This document shows, piece after piece, positions 7,182-15,880 of a stretch of 38,646 nucleotides of DNA. Made by a program: the position numbers and the translations under genes. The DNA lies in contig JBFEKH010000012.1 in assembly GCA_041552775.1 (NCBI GenBank), forward strand, positions 1 to 38,646, in the 5' to 3' direction. How positions within the stretch are numbered: the first letter of the stretch is position 1; every line of letters begins with the position of its first letter. A model generated the notes under the pieces. It saw nothing but the letters and a program-made list of their open reading frames with translations, was not told where the DNA came from and did no database searches. The DNA comes from Allopontixanthobacter sp041552775 (GTDB lineage Bacteria; Pseudomonadota; Alphaproteobacteria; Sphingomonadales; Sphingomonadaceae).

Positions 7182-8975
7182 TCAGCGTGACCGCAGTTTC
7201 GCCGCCTTGCGGGTCAGCGCCTGAATTTGCGCTTTATCCTCGCCGCTTTCAGTCAGTATCTCGGCCAATAGTGCGGTTGTGTCCGGGTTCATCCGTTGAA
7301 GCGAATACGCGCGTCTCGCTGCCTTGCGCGCTATGTCCATATCGCCCAATTCCGACGCAGTCCGCGCGCGCAGCATCTGGACGTTGGGATCACGGCTGGC
7401 TCCATTGGCGATTGCCAGATCAAGCAACAACGACGCCTTCCGCGCGTTACCTGCAACCATATCTGCACTGGCCAGCATCACCGCCGCCTCTGAATTGGCG
7501 GAATTGTCGGCCAGTTGGTACTCCAGCAATGTTAGCCCGGACCGGAAGCGACCGGCTGCGTTTTCAGCGGCCACCATCCGGCGGGTGAGCGGCCAGGTCT
7601 GCCGGATTGCCGCAGCTTGCGCGTAAGAGTCTGCCGCCCGAGCGCCTTGCCCTGCTGCCAGATAGGTATCGCCTGCCAGCGCCAGCGCATCGCCGGATCC
7701 GGGTACACGCGCCAGGAACGCCTCGGCATTGGAGACCGCCGCGCTGGCCTGCCCCGCGGCGATCAATCCCCGCACCAGTGAAACTGTGTCGCGCCCGGTG
7801 CCAGATCCGCGGGATAGCGCCACATCCAGCGTTGTTTGTGCCGGCAGGCCGCGCAGGCTGGTCCCGCGGGGTTTGGCCGCCAGGTCGAGGAAGGGTGCTG
7901 CGTTGTCCCGCTGTCCCAAGGCTTCATAGGACCGGCCAACCAGCGTGGTCAGATATGGCGGCGTGCCGGGTGTGCTCGCCCGGTCCTTGAACCGGTAGAT
8001 CAGCTCGCGGTGGTTGCCGCCCAGTGCGAGCGATCGCGCTAACAACAGGCGGATACGGAGGTTGTCGGGTTGCAGCCGCTCCAGCCTGTCGAACGTCTGG
8101 GATGCGCTGGCGTAATTGCCCTTTTCCAGGTCGATGATGCCTGACAGCATTGCGGCGGCCGGCACGCCCCGCTCCAGATCGCCGCTGCGGATCAGCAGGT
8201 TGCGCGCCAAGTCGAACTTGCTGCCGCGTGCGGCCAGAACTGCTTGCAGGAAGAATACGCGGGGGTTGTCTTCGTCCAGTTCGACCATCCTGCGCACTAC
8301 TATCAGCATGTCTTTTGACCGGCCGAATTCGCCCAGTGTTGCAGCGTAGTCACCCAGCAATACCAGGCTGTCGGGATTGCGTTTCAAAGCCGCTTCATAC
8401 AGCGGCAGCGCGGCGGCCAGGCCTTCCGCATCACGCAGCAATTGAGTACGGAATTGCAGCGCAGCTACATTTTCCGGGCCCAGTTCGATCGCTTGAATAC
8501 TCGCATCGACTGCCTGTCGGTGTTCGCCGCCGAGGTATCGCAGGCGCCCGATATCAACCCACAGTTCCGGATTCTCTGGCATGGATTGGAGCGCAAGATC
8601 GAACGCCTTGCCAGCTTCGGGCAAGTGGCCCTGCGCCAGTTCGACCCGGCCCAGCATGTGATAGCCGAGACCCCGCGTTCCCGGGGTAAAGTCTGCGCCC
8701 TCGAGCCAGCGGCGCGCATCCTCCACATTATCCTGTTGCAGCTCAGCCTGGCCGAGGAAGGCCGAGATTTCCGGCATCGGAGTGCCCCGCGCAAGCATAT
8801 CGCGCAGGATGATTTCAGCGCCCAGCCCGTCCTTCTCTGACAGCGCCAGCTTGGCACGTTCCACTGCCGGAATTTCGGCTGCCGGCTCTGAACATGCGCC
8901 GAGGACCAGCAGGATAGCCGCCAGCCCTCCTCCGGAAAAGCGCCGAACCGCCAGAGGCTCAGGCGTGCAGATCAT
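7182..8975 (-). CDS. prsT: TPR-repeat lipoprotein of the exosortase-A system (PrsT-like)
   Basis: The product has about 597 residues. The N-terminal GGLAAILLVLGACSE is a lipoprotein signal with lipobox LGAC, so the protein is probably anchored in the envelope facing the periplasm. The rest is almost entirely TPR-like helical pairs, for example ELWVDIGRLRYLGGEHRQAV, VLLGDYAATLGEFGRSKDML and ASQTFDRLERLQPDN. The PEP-CTERM/XrtA TPR lipoprotein PrsT is normally encoded with prsK and prsR, as here, and is thought to take part in exopolysaccharide export or assembly. It is shorter than typical members of that family (roughly 900 residues, from memory). The ATG at 8975 lies within the end of prsR (17-base overlap), indicating one operon; an in-frame extension to 9065 would lack a signal sequence at its start. 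Confidence 0.8.
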   Translation of the reverse strand: MICTPEPLAVRRFSGGGLAAILLVLGACSEPAAEIPAVERAKLALSEKDGLGAEIILRDMLARGTPMPEISAFLGQAELQQDNVEDARRWLEGADFTPGTRGLGYHMLGRVELAQGHLPEAGKAFDLALQSMPENPELWVDIGRLRYLGGEHRQAVDASIQAIELGPENVAALQFRTQLLRDAEGLAAALPLYEAALKRNPDSLVLLGDYAATLGEFGRSKDMLIVVRRMVELDEDNPRVFFLQAVLAARGSKFDLARNLLIRSGDLERGVPAAAMLSGIIDLEKGNYASASQTFDRLERLQPDNLRIRLLLARSLALGGNHRELIYRFKDRASTPGTPPYLTTLVGRSYEALGQRDNAAPFLDLAAKPRGTSLRGLPAQTTLDVALSRGSGTGRDTVSLVRGLIAAGQASAAVSNAEAFLARVPGSGDALALAGDTYLAAGQGARAADSYAQAAAIRQTWPLTRRMVAAENAAGRFRSGLTLLEYQLADNSANSEAAVMLASADMVAGNARKASLLLDLAIANGASRDPNVQMLRARTASELGDMDIARKAARRAYSLQRMNPDTTALLAEILTESGEDKAQIQALTRKAAKLRSR

Positions 8976-10335
8976 ACTGCTTGAGCAGGTCGTAAAGCGT
9001 CGGCCGACTGATCCCGAGCATTTTCGCCGTGCTGGAGATATTGCCTTCACTGCGCGCCAACGCATGGCGGATAATCTTGCGATCCGATTGTTCGCGCGCA
9101 GATTTCAGGTTGAGCGGCAAATCTTCTTCATCACCGCTCCCCTCAAGATCCAGATCCTCTGCGCCGACCAGCTTGCTGTCTGCCATGATCACCGCACGTT
9201 TGACCCGGTTTTCAAGCTCGCGGACATTGCCCGGCCAGCCCCACCCGTCGATCGCCGCCAGCGCATCCTTGGCAAAGCCGGTGACCTGCGGGTTCATCTC
9301 CGCCGCGAACCGTTTCAGGAACGCCTTCGCCAGCAAAGTCGGATCTCCTGCGCGTTCGGCCAGCGACGGTATCTTGATCACGATCTCGGCAAGCCGGTAG
9401 AACAAATCCTCGCGGAATTGTGCGGCGGCAATCATCGCTTCCAGATCCTGATGGGTCGCGCATACGATGCGGGTATCCACTTCGATATGCTTGCGCCCGC
9501 CGATGCGTTCAATCGTGCGTTCCTGAAGGAACCGTAGCAACTTGACCTGTAACGGTAGTGGAATATCGCCCACTTCGTCGAGGAACAACGTCCCGCCATG
9601 GGCCTGCTCGATCTTGCCCTCGGTGGTTTTCACCGCGCCGGTAAATGCGCCCTTTTCATGCCCGAACAATTCGCTCTCGAGCAGATTTTCCGGGATCGCC
9701 GCGCAATTGATCGCGACGAAAGCACCGCTGCTGCGATCACTGGCATCATGCAGCCCCTTGGCCAGCAATTCCTTGCCCGTACCGCTTGCGCCGAGCAGCA
9801 TGACCGAGACATTGGTCTTGGCGACCCGTTCAATCGTGCGGGCCACTTTGATCATTTCAGGTGCGGCTGTGATTAGGCGGCCAAGCACTGTCTTGTCATC
9901 ACCCACGCGCGAGGCGAGATGGCGGTTTTCCTGTTCGATCACGTGCAAATTCATCGCGCGGCGCACGATCAACCCCAATGCCTCGATATCAATTGGTTTC
10001 TGATAGAAGTCGTATGCCCCGCCCTCGATTGCCTGGAGTGCGCTCTCCCGCGCGCCATGCCCCGATGCAACAATGACCTTCGTATCGGGCTTCAGCGCCA
10101 TGATCGCATCCAGCACCGCGAACCCTTCGGTCGTACCGTCCGGATCAGGTGGAAGTCCCAGGTCAAGCGTCACCACGGCGGGTTCGTCAGCCCGCAGCGC
10201 GGCTAGCGCATCCTGCCGGTTGCCAACAATGGTCACGTCGAAATCTTCGTAGGCCCATTTGAGCTGTGCCTGCAGGCCTTCGTCATCTTCGACGATCAGC
10301 AATTTCGGGAGCGGTTTTTTGTCGGGCTGTGCCAT
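8959..10335 (-). CDS. prsR: PEP-CTERM/exosortase-A system response regulator PrsR (sigma-54 activator)
   Basis: A 458-residue NtrC-type regulator. The receiver domain (about 10-125) has the acidic pocket VEDD (15-18), phospho-acceptor Asp58 in TLDLGLPP and Lys113. The AAA+ domain has Walker A GASGTGKE (182-189), the sigma-54 contact loop GAFTGA (229-234), and Walker B GGTLFLDEV (247-255). The C-terminus (about 420-458) is a Fis-type helix-turn-helix, ending ISRPTLYDLLKQYDLHA. LDLGLPPDPDG and the overall order match the PrsR family that pairs with PrsK and controls exosortase-associated genes through sigma-54 promoters. Its ATG shares one base with the prsK stop (TAATG), so the pair is translationally coupled. 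Confidence 0.93.
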   Translation of the reverse strand: MAQPDKKPLPKLLIVEDDEGLQAQLKWAYEDFDVTIVGNRQDALAALRADEPAVVTLDLGLPPDPDGTTEGFAVLDAIMALKPDTKVIVASGHGARESALQAIEGGAYDFYQKPIDIEALGLIVRRAMNLHVIEQENRHLASRVGDDKTVLGRLITAAPEMIKVARTIERVAKTNVSVMLLGASGTGKELLAKGLHDASDRSSGAFVAINCAAIPENLLESELFGHEKGAFTGAVKTTEGKIEQAHGGTLFLDEVGDIPLPLQVKLLRFLQERTIERIGGRKHIEVDTRIVCATHQDLEAMIAAAQFREDLFYRLAEIVIKIPSLAERAGDPTLLAKAFLKRFAAEMNPQVTGFAKDALAAIDGWGWPGNVRELENRVKRAVIMADSKLVGAEDLDLEGSGDEEDLPLNLKSAREQSDRKIIRHALARSEGNISSTAKMLGISRPTLYDLLKQYDLHA

Positions 10336-12458
10336 TATGCGACCTCGTTCATGGGTTTAGTTTCGGTGCGCCCCAACAAGCCGGCAGCAGCAGCCAGCGG
10401 GAGCTGAATGGCAAAGCGCGTCCCCAGCCCTTCGCGGGATTCCACGTCGAGACGCCCGCCCATGGCCAGTACCATTTCGCGCGCCTCGAATGCGCCAATT
10501 CCGAAACCGGCATTCTTGGAAGAAACGAACGGCTTGAACAGCCCGTTACGGATGAATTCGGGGCTCATGCCAGTTCCCGAATCAATGACTTCGATCCGGC
10601 CGACAAGACCGTCGCAGGAAACGTCCAGCACTACGGGCAGGCTACCTTCGCTGGCATCCACTGCATTCTGCACTAGGTGGATCAGCGCCTGTTCCAGTGC
10701 TTCAGGATTGGCCATCACCTTGCAACTGTCCGAATGGATCACGCTAACGGGATGCAGGCTGGCATATTGTTCGGCGACAGCCTTCGCCACTTTTAACAGT
10801 TCGAAGGTTTCACGCCGGTCGCTGCCATGTGCGCCATAACGGCCAAGGCGGGCGAGAAGCGCATTCAGCTTTTCCGCGCTGTTGCGCAGTGTCACGAGCA
10901 TATCTGCCCGGAATTCCGGATTGTCCGAATGGCGCTCCGCATTGCGGGCCAGCAGGGTCAATTGGCTGGCGAGGTTCTTGATATCGTGCATCACGAACGC
11001 AATCCGCCGGTTGAATTCATCGAACCGGGCCGATTCCATCAGCGCGTAATGTCCGGCTTCCTCCGCAATATAGCTGGCAACTTGCTGGCCAACAACGCGC
11101 AACAGGTCGAAATCTTCCCAGTCCAGATTGCGCGGTGCCAGCGGGCGGCTGAGCACGATCACGCCGATCAACCGGTCGAAGTGAAGCAAGGGCACCAGGG
11201 CCCAGGCGCTAACATTCGCGGCCAGCCATTCGGGCAGCAGCGGCGCTTCGCCATAGCGGTTGTTGCCTTGCCGAACGTCATCAAGATCGACCACGAAACT
11301 GCCGCTTTCCAGCAGTGACGCCATTTGATCCGACATCGCGGCCGCAGGCACGTCGATATCGCGCCACTGCCAGCGGGATGCCAATTCGTATGAACCCAGC
11401 TCGTTGGGCAACAGCAACAGGCCGGATGGGCTGTCGGTAATATCGGCCAGCGCCTGTATCACCCGTTCATGCAGCGAATGCGAGTTATGCCCGACCTGCC
11501 CCAGAGTCTGGGTGAAACGCAACCATTCAGCGCGGTAATCATAACGGTGCTGGAACAGATGCTTGACCATCGTCACCCGCAGCCATCCGCGCAACCGCTC
11601 CGAAGGCAGCCACAGGACAGCAAAGACCGAAGCGCCGAAGATGAAGGCCACCTGCGTAAACCGCGCAAGATCGCCGCGCTGCATGGCGATCGATTCCGAA
11701 ATGGTCCACATGATCGCCAGATATCCGCCGATCAGAAGCAGGGAGAGTGTCTGGAAGGTTACCTTGCGCGACGGGCGCAGCATCAATTTTCCGCCCGCAT
11801 GGCTCGCACCAATCGCCACCAGTGCACCGACCGCCGCGAAGACGATTCCGTGCAAGGCGGACAATTCGGTTGGCATTGTGCCGGTCAGATAGGCCGTCGT
11901 CTGGTAATTCAGTTCATAAAGCCACAGCATTGCCAGCCCGGCTGCGGTCCACCGGAACGCCTGCCGGCTTGCGTTGGATGCGCCGCCATACAGATTATGC
12001 AACAGAACCAGTGCACCAACTGCCACCAAAATGCGGAAAGTGGTGCTGATTTCGAATGCCAAATCGGCCAGTTCAGGCGTGATGGCAAAACGCAAATTGA
12101 ATATTAGTAGCGCCGGCTGCATTATCTCCACAAAGGCCAGCGCGGCAATTACCGGGCGGATCGGAGCAATGGAGCGGTCGCGGCCATCGGCCACGAATAG
12201 CCGGTAGAGCACGTAAATCCACGCCAGATTGCGGGCGCCTTCGGCGATATTCGCGGCAGGAGCCTGCGGGCCAAGTGCAGCAATCAGGCTGCATGACAAC
12301 GCGGTAAGGCAGAGCGCGGCAGCGGTTGCACTGCGGTCTGGCCGGTCGGCATCGCCGCGGTGCAGCACCCAAGCCGCTGCAATCGCGCAGGCAATCGCAC
12401 CGCCCAAATGCAGCGCAAAACTGACCAGCAGCCAAGCGTCGGCAGTGGCACCCGTCAC
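10335..12458 (-). CDS. prsK: PEP-CTERM/exosortase-A system histidine kinase PrsK
   Basis: The product has about 707 residues. The N-terminal 290 residues are a run of eight or so membrane helices, followed by a cytoplasmic GAF-like domain (about 325-470). The kinase core follows: phospho-acceptor His in FVMHDIKNLASQLTLL (about residue 491), N-box LVQNAVDAS, G1 DSGTGM and G2 GFGIGAFEAREMV. The HDIKN form of the H-box and the long membrane sensor are typical of PrsK. It should phosphorylate PrsR, encoded next. GTG at 12458 forms a GTGA overlap with the upstream stop and has GAGGG seven bases before it, so I prefer it to the GTG at 12476, which has no ribosome site. The signal sensed is unknown. 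Confidence 0.92.
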   Translation of the reverse strand: MTGATADAWLLVSFALHLGGAIACAIAAAWVLHRGDADRPDRSATAAALCLTALSCSLIAALGPQAPAANIAEGARNLAWIYVLYRLFVADGRDRSIAPIRPVIAALAFVEIMQPALLIFNLRFAITPELADLAFEISTTFRILVAVGALVLLHNLYGGASNASRQAFRWTAAGLAMLWLYELNYQTTAYLTGTMPTELSALHGIVFAAVGALVAIGASHAGGKLMLRPSRKVTFQTLSLLLIGGYLAIMWTISESIAMQRGDLARFTQVAFIFGASVFAVLWLPSERLRGWLRVTMVKHLFQHRYDYRAEWLRFTQTLGQVGHNSHSLHERVIQALADITDSPSGLLLLPNELGSYELASRWQWRDIDVPAAAMSDQMASLLESGSFVVDLDDVRQGNNRYGEAPLLPEWLAANVSAWALVPLLHFDRLIGVIVLSRPLAPRNLDWEDFDLLRVVGQQVASYIAEEAGHYALMESARFDEFNRRIAFVMHDIKNLASQLTLLARNAERHSDNPEFRADMLVTLRNSAEKLNALLARLGRYGAHGSDRRETFELLKVAKAVAEQYASLHPVSVIHSDSCKVMANPEALEQALIHLVQNAVDASEGSLPVVLDVSCDGLVGRIEVIDSGTGMSPEFIRNGLFKPFVSSKNAGFGIGAFEAREMVLAMGGRLDVESREGLGTRFAIQLPLAAAAGLLGRTETKPMNEVA

Positions 12459-13840
12459 CGCGCACCCTCGGGCCACAAGATGACGCGTAGCGTCTGCAGC
12501 AGGATCAGCAGATCGAGGAATGGCGTGTAATTCTTCGCGTAATAGAGGTCATATTCCAGTTTGTGACGGGAATCCTCGATTGACGCGCCATAGGGGTAAT
12601 TGATCTGCGCCCAACCGGTAATGCCGGGCTTGACCATGTGCCTTTCGGCATAAAAGGGCAGCTTGTCTTCCAGATCGGCGACAAATTGCGGCACTTCAGG
12701 ACGCGGCCCGACGAAGCTCATATGCCCTTTAAGCACGCTCCAGGTCTGCGGCAGTTCGTCGATCCGGACCTTGCGGATGAATTTGCCGATGCGGGTGATC
12801 CGGGGATCATCCTTGGTCGCCCATTGCGCGCCGCCCTTCTCTGCATCGGTCCGCATTGAACGCAATTTGATGACCGGGAAGCTCTGCCCATACAGGCCCA
12901 CACGGGTCTGGCGAAAGAACGCCGATCCCTTGCTGTCGATTTTGATCAAAGCGGCGAATATCACAATTATCGGTAACGTCAGGGCGAGCAGGATCGAACT
13001 CGCGATGATATCGAACAGCCGTTTCGCCGCGCTCGAAACCATCCGGCCGGATGAAAATCCATCGGAGAAGATCAGCCAGCTCGGATTGACCGAATCCAGA
13101 TCAACCCGGCCAGTTTCACGCTCCATGAAGCTGCTGAAATCATTGACATGGACACCCATTGTCTTGATTCGCAGCAAGTCCTTCATAGGAACTGCATTGC
13201 GGCGTTCTTCCAGCGCCAGGACGACTTCGCTGGCTCCTAGGTTTTCGACGAAACGGCCCAGATCATGAATTGCGGAACGAGGAATCGCTTCCAGCACGCC
13301 AGTTTCGCTCTCGTTCATGCCGATATACGATACGATCACAAAGCCGCTGTCAGGCCGCTCCGCCAGTTTCTTCAAGCGCTGTGCCCGCAGTCCCGCACCC
13401 AGAACCATGACGCGCCGACGGAAAGCGGATGCGCCGAGAAATCCGCCGATAATCAGCCGGTTCAGGATCGCCAGTATGATCGCCAGCACCATCGCGTAAA
13501 TCAGGGTCGAGCGCCAGAATGTGGAGCCGGGCAGGATGAAATCGATCACCGACAGCGCAATTATGCCAAGGCTGACAGCGACCAGCAAACGCGCACAGGC
13601 ATAACGCATGGAACGCGTTGCCTCGCTGCCATACAGCCCGACCGAAATCATCGCGACCCACACGATAAGCGCAAAGCCCACCAGCGGCACGACACGGTCG
13701 GCAATGCGTCCGGGGTCGATGCCGATTTGGGACGCACGGACCAGCCACGCCAATTCGCCCGCCAGAAACAGCAGCACCAAATCGAACAGACCCAACAGCA
13801 TGACTGCGTTGGGAATATAATGTTTGAACAGGCGGATCAT
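12455..13840 (-). CDS. Exosortase-A-associated sugar transferase (polyprenyl glycosylphosphotransferase)
   Basis: A 461-residue initiating glycosyltransferase that would move a sugar-1-phosphate onto undecaprenyl phosphate to begin exopolysaccharide synthesis at the inner membrane. Residues 10-135 contain four membrane helices, 140-260 a nucleotide-binding-like CoA/NAD fold, and 273-461 the bacterial sugar transferase domain with KRLFDIIASSILLALTLP, FRQTRVGLYGQSFPVIKLRS, RIDELPQTWSVLKGHMSFVG followed by PRPE, and a C-terminal KPGITGWAQIN. The TIGR03013 subfamily (EpsB-like) is tied to the exosortase-A locus, consistent with prsK-prsR-prsT immediately downstream and a 4-base overlap with prsK. 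No strong ribosome site is visible. It is probably the first gene of the operon, with 124 bases of AT-richer upstream sequence. Confidence 0.9.
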   Translation of the reverse strand: MIRLFKHYIPNAVMLLGLFDLVLLFLAGELAWLVRASQIGIDPGRIADRVVPLVGFALIVWVAMISVGLYGSEATRSMRYACARLLVAVSLGIIALSVIDFILPGSTFWRSTLIYAMVLAIILAILNRLIIGGFLGASAFRRRVMVLGAGLRAQRLKKLAERPDSGFVIVSYIGMNESETGVLEAIPRSAIHDLGRFVENLGASEVVLALEERRNAVPMKDLLRIKTMGVHVNDFSSFMERETGRVDLDSVNPSWLIFSDGFSSGRMVSSAAKRLFDIIASSILLALTLPIIVIFAALIKIDSKGSAFFRQTRVGLYGQSFPVIKLRSMRTDAEKGGAQWATKDDPRITRIGKFIRKVRIDELPQTWSVLKGHMSFVGPRPEVPQFVADLEDKLPFYAERHMVKPGITGWAQINYPYGASIEDSRHKLEYDLYYAKNYTPFLDLLILLQTLRVILWPEGAR

Positions 13841-13883
13841 GCCATCAGCGTCCGGGATTCCTCTGTGGAATTGCCGGATTACG

Positions 13884-13935
13884 ATGCAGGTATGAAATGT
13901 CGGTAAATTTTACACCACTATTATTTTACCTGCAT
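13884..13935. promoter_or_regulatory. Separated inverted repeat ATGCAGGT / ACCTGCAT upstream of the exopolysaccharide operon
   Basis: ATGCAGGT at 13884-13891 and its exact complement ACCTGCAT at 13928-13935 flank an AT-rich stretch that itself contains GTAAATTTTAC (5-base arms around one base). The repeat lies 44 bases and more before the leftward sugar transferase start. It could be a regulator site or a promoter region; there is no sequence match to a named operator that I recognise. Confidence 0.35.
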
Positions 13936-13964
13936 TTCAGCGGATCATCAGCCTTAATTTGAGG

Positions 13965-14255
13965 TTACTTGTTGTCGGTTACCTCGTCCGCGACATCACG
14001 AACTGCGTCGCCAGCCTGATTTGCGGCATCACCGACGTTATTGGCGGCATCGGCAATCGCGTTGTCCTTGGAAATTTCTGCGCCGGACATGCCATTGAAG
14101 ATAAACAGACCCACACCCGCCGCCACCAGCAGGATGATCAGCAGGACCCAACGTCCCGCGCCGCCGCTTGAGTGAGGATTGTCATGTACAACCGTGGTGG
14201 TTGTGTGGGTCGAACCGTTGGCGTCTTCTACCTTGGTAATGCGTTCTTCAGTCAT
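13965..14255 (-). CDS. Small single-pass membrane protein with a heptad-repeat tail, function unknown
   Basis: A 96-residue product with a hydrophilic, Thr-rich N-terminus (MTEERITKVEDANGS), one membrane helix (about 36-54, WVLLIILLVAAGVGLFIF) and a charged tail of four seven-residue units: DAANNVG, DAANQAG, DAVRDVA, DEVTDNK (69-96). The repeat would form one long amphipathic helix outside the membrane. The start at 14255 has a near-perfect AAGGAGG with a 6-base spacer, so strong translation is likely; the in-frame upstream extension to 14300 is not needed. It resembles small membrane stress proteins with LEA- or YtxH-like tails in general form, but I do not recognise a named family. Confidence 0.75.
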   Translation of the reverse strand: MTEERITKVEDANGSTHTTTTVVHDNPHSSGGAGRWVLLIILLVAAGVGLFIFNGMSGAEISKDNAIADAANNVGDAANQAGDAVRDVADEVTDNK

Positions 14256-14329
14256 GTTGATCCTCCTTAGTATTTGCGCTTCAATGATCGGCGAACGCAT
14301 TAGGTTCCTTGCCTCGGCATTACCCCGAC

Positions 14330-15712
14330 CTAGGCTGTCCCGAACTGGAACGGCGCATCTGTGTGGCTGAGCTGTTCAAAATACAGCTTGGCTCCTCTTG
14401 GTGGGAGCGAGCGCTGTCGGCAGTCCTGGACATGGCAGGCGGCGCAGCCGGGGCCGATAATCCGTGCATCTTCCTCGATCAGCGAAAGGCCGCGCGACAA
14501 AGCCAGATTTCCGGCCAGGCGGCCTTCCAGCCCCAGGACGATTGCAAAGCGGGTCACACCGTCGAAGAAGCTGCCTTCGACCGTACGCGCTATGGTCAGC
14601 CACGTAGCAGGCGCCGCGCCGGCTTCGGGCAGATGTACCACCTGGCGGCAATATTGCCCGGCCCGCTCGAATGCGGAATGGGGAATCCAAAGGGGGCAGG
14701 TCGCGCTGCCTTCCAGCAGGGTCACACCGCTCGCACCAATGAAACGCTTGGAAAACTGGCCCGCCCGGTCGATCCGCGCCATGAAGAACGGCAAGCCGCG
14801 CTGGCCTACCCGCTGCAAGGTCGTCAGCCGGTGGGCCAATTGCTCCAGACTGACCCCAAACCGTCGCATGAGTATCTGCAGGTCGTACCCTGTCGCCTCG
14901 CAGGCGCGCAGGAAGCGCGAATAAGGCATGATCAGTGCGGCGGCGAAATAGCTGACCAGGTGCCGCCGGAATAATTGCCGCGCGGCATCGTCATTAAACT
15001 GGCCGGCGGCGGCAAGGTTTTCGATTGCTTCGCGCTGTTCCAGCTGCGCCAGTTGCATCGCGACCTGAAAATTGCGCGCGGGCGGATCGAGCATTTCGGA
15101 CAATTGCAATTGCCGCGCATGCAGGTCGAGCCGGCGAACCGCTTTCATCATCACGTCCTGCGGCAGGATACGCAGCGACAATTGGTGTTTGTCCCGCAAC
15201 CTTTCAGCCAGCGCGCTGCCGATATCCGCGCGCGATAATCGCAGCTCGTCAGCCAGCGATTCAGCAGCGCTATCCAGATCGGCGAAATGGTTGCGCCAGC
15301 GTTCGATTTCCCGGCGCGAAGCCTGCAACGGTTCATCGGACTGCTCGCGCTCATCCCCCGCATTATCGAACAAGCGGGCAAAGGCGGCCGCCGCTTGCGG
15401 GGCAGCGGCGAGGAATTCGGCGACTTCATCCCGGTCTATGCCCAGGTCGGAAAAGCGATCGTCCGACAGACGCCGCGCCAACCCGTCGATTCCGCCGATC
15501 GCTTCATTTTCACGCAAGGCCGTGGAATCGAAATCGAACCGGTCGACAAGTTGGACGAGAACCCGTGCGGTAAGCGGACGCTGGTTGCGCTCGATAAGAT
15601 TCAGGTAGCTGGGCGAAATGGACAGCCGCGCCGCCATGGCCGCCTGAGTCAGCCCCTCCCGCTTGCGCAAGCGGCGCATTGCGGGACCTGCGAATAAAGG
15701 ACCTTCAGCCAT
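14330..15712 (-). CDS. ScfR/RamB-type transcriptional regulator (XRE HTH plus DUF2083)
   Basis: A 460-residue regulator. Residues 12-68 are an XRE helix-turn-helix (RLRKREGLTQAAMAARLSIS, PSYLNLIERNQRPLT). The middle part resembles the ImmA/IrrE-like domain of this family, without an intact HExxH metal site that I can see, and the C-terminus has the cysteine cluster GPGCAACHVQDCRQRS. This arrangement is that of the short-chain acyl-CoA responsive regulators, which include actinobacterial RamB (isocitrate lyase control) and proteobacterial PccR/MccR. It is divergently transcribed from aceA, so control of the glyoxylate shunt is the natural inference. The intergenic region contains a candidate dyad at 15772-15789. 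Confidence 0.87.
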   Translation of the reverse strand: MAEGPLFAGPAMRRLRKREGLTQAAMAARLSISPSYLNLIERNQRPLTARVLVQLVDRFDFDSTALRENEAIGGIDGLARRLSDDRFSDLGIDRDEVAEFLAAAPQAAAAFARLFDNAGDEREQSDEPLQASRREIERWRNHFADLDSAAESLADELRLSRADIGSALAERLRDKHQLSLRILPQDVMMKAVRRLDLHARQLQLSEMLDPPARNFQVAMQLAQLEQREAIENLAAAGQFNDDAARQLFRRHLVSYFAAALIMPYSRFLRACEATGYDLQILMRRFGVSLEQLAHRLTTLQRVGQRGLPFFMARIDRAGQFSKRFIGASGVTLLEGSATCPLWIPHSAFERAGQYCRQVVHLPEAGAAPATWLTIARTVEGSFFDGVTRFAIVLGLEGRLAGNLALSRGLSLIEEDARIIGPGCAACHVQDCRQRSLPPRGAKLYFEQLSHTDAPFQFGTA

Positions 15713-15771
15713 CGCGCACCTGTCAATATATTTACAACATTACAACTCAATATTGCTGAATTGGCCCTTGT

Positions 15772-15789
15772 ACACAAGATAGTTTGTGT
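15772..15789. promoter_or_regulatory. Candidate operator dyad between the ScfR-type regulator and aceA
   Basis: ACACAA-GATAGT-TTGTGT is a perfect 6-base inverted repeat with a 6-base spacer, nearly centred in the 168-base divergent intergenic region. The same region has tandem TTACAAC at 15732-15738 and 15740-15746, the palindrome CAATATTG at 15748-15755, and a GCCCGG/CCGGGC hairpin (15838-15855) in the aceA leader. Which of these the regulator binds cannot be told from sequence. Confidence 0.45.
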
Positions 15790-15880
15790 TTTTTCTGTCT
15801 TTTGTGCGCTGCACCAACGATAACAATGGTCAGAGCAGCCCGGCGCAATCCGGGCGCAACATAATTCAGGAGCTACGCCA

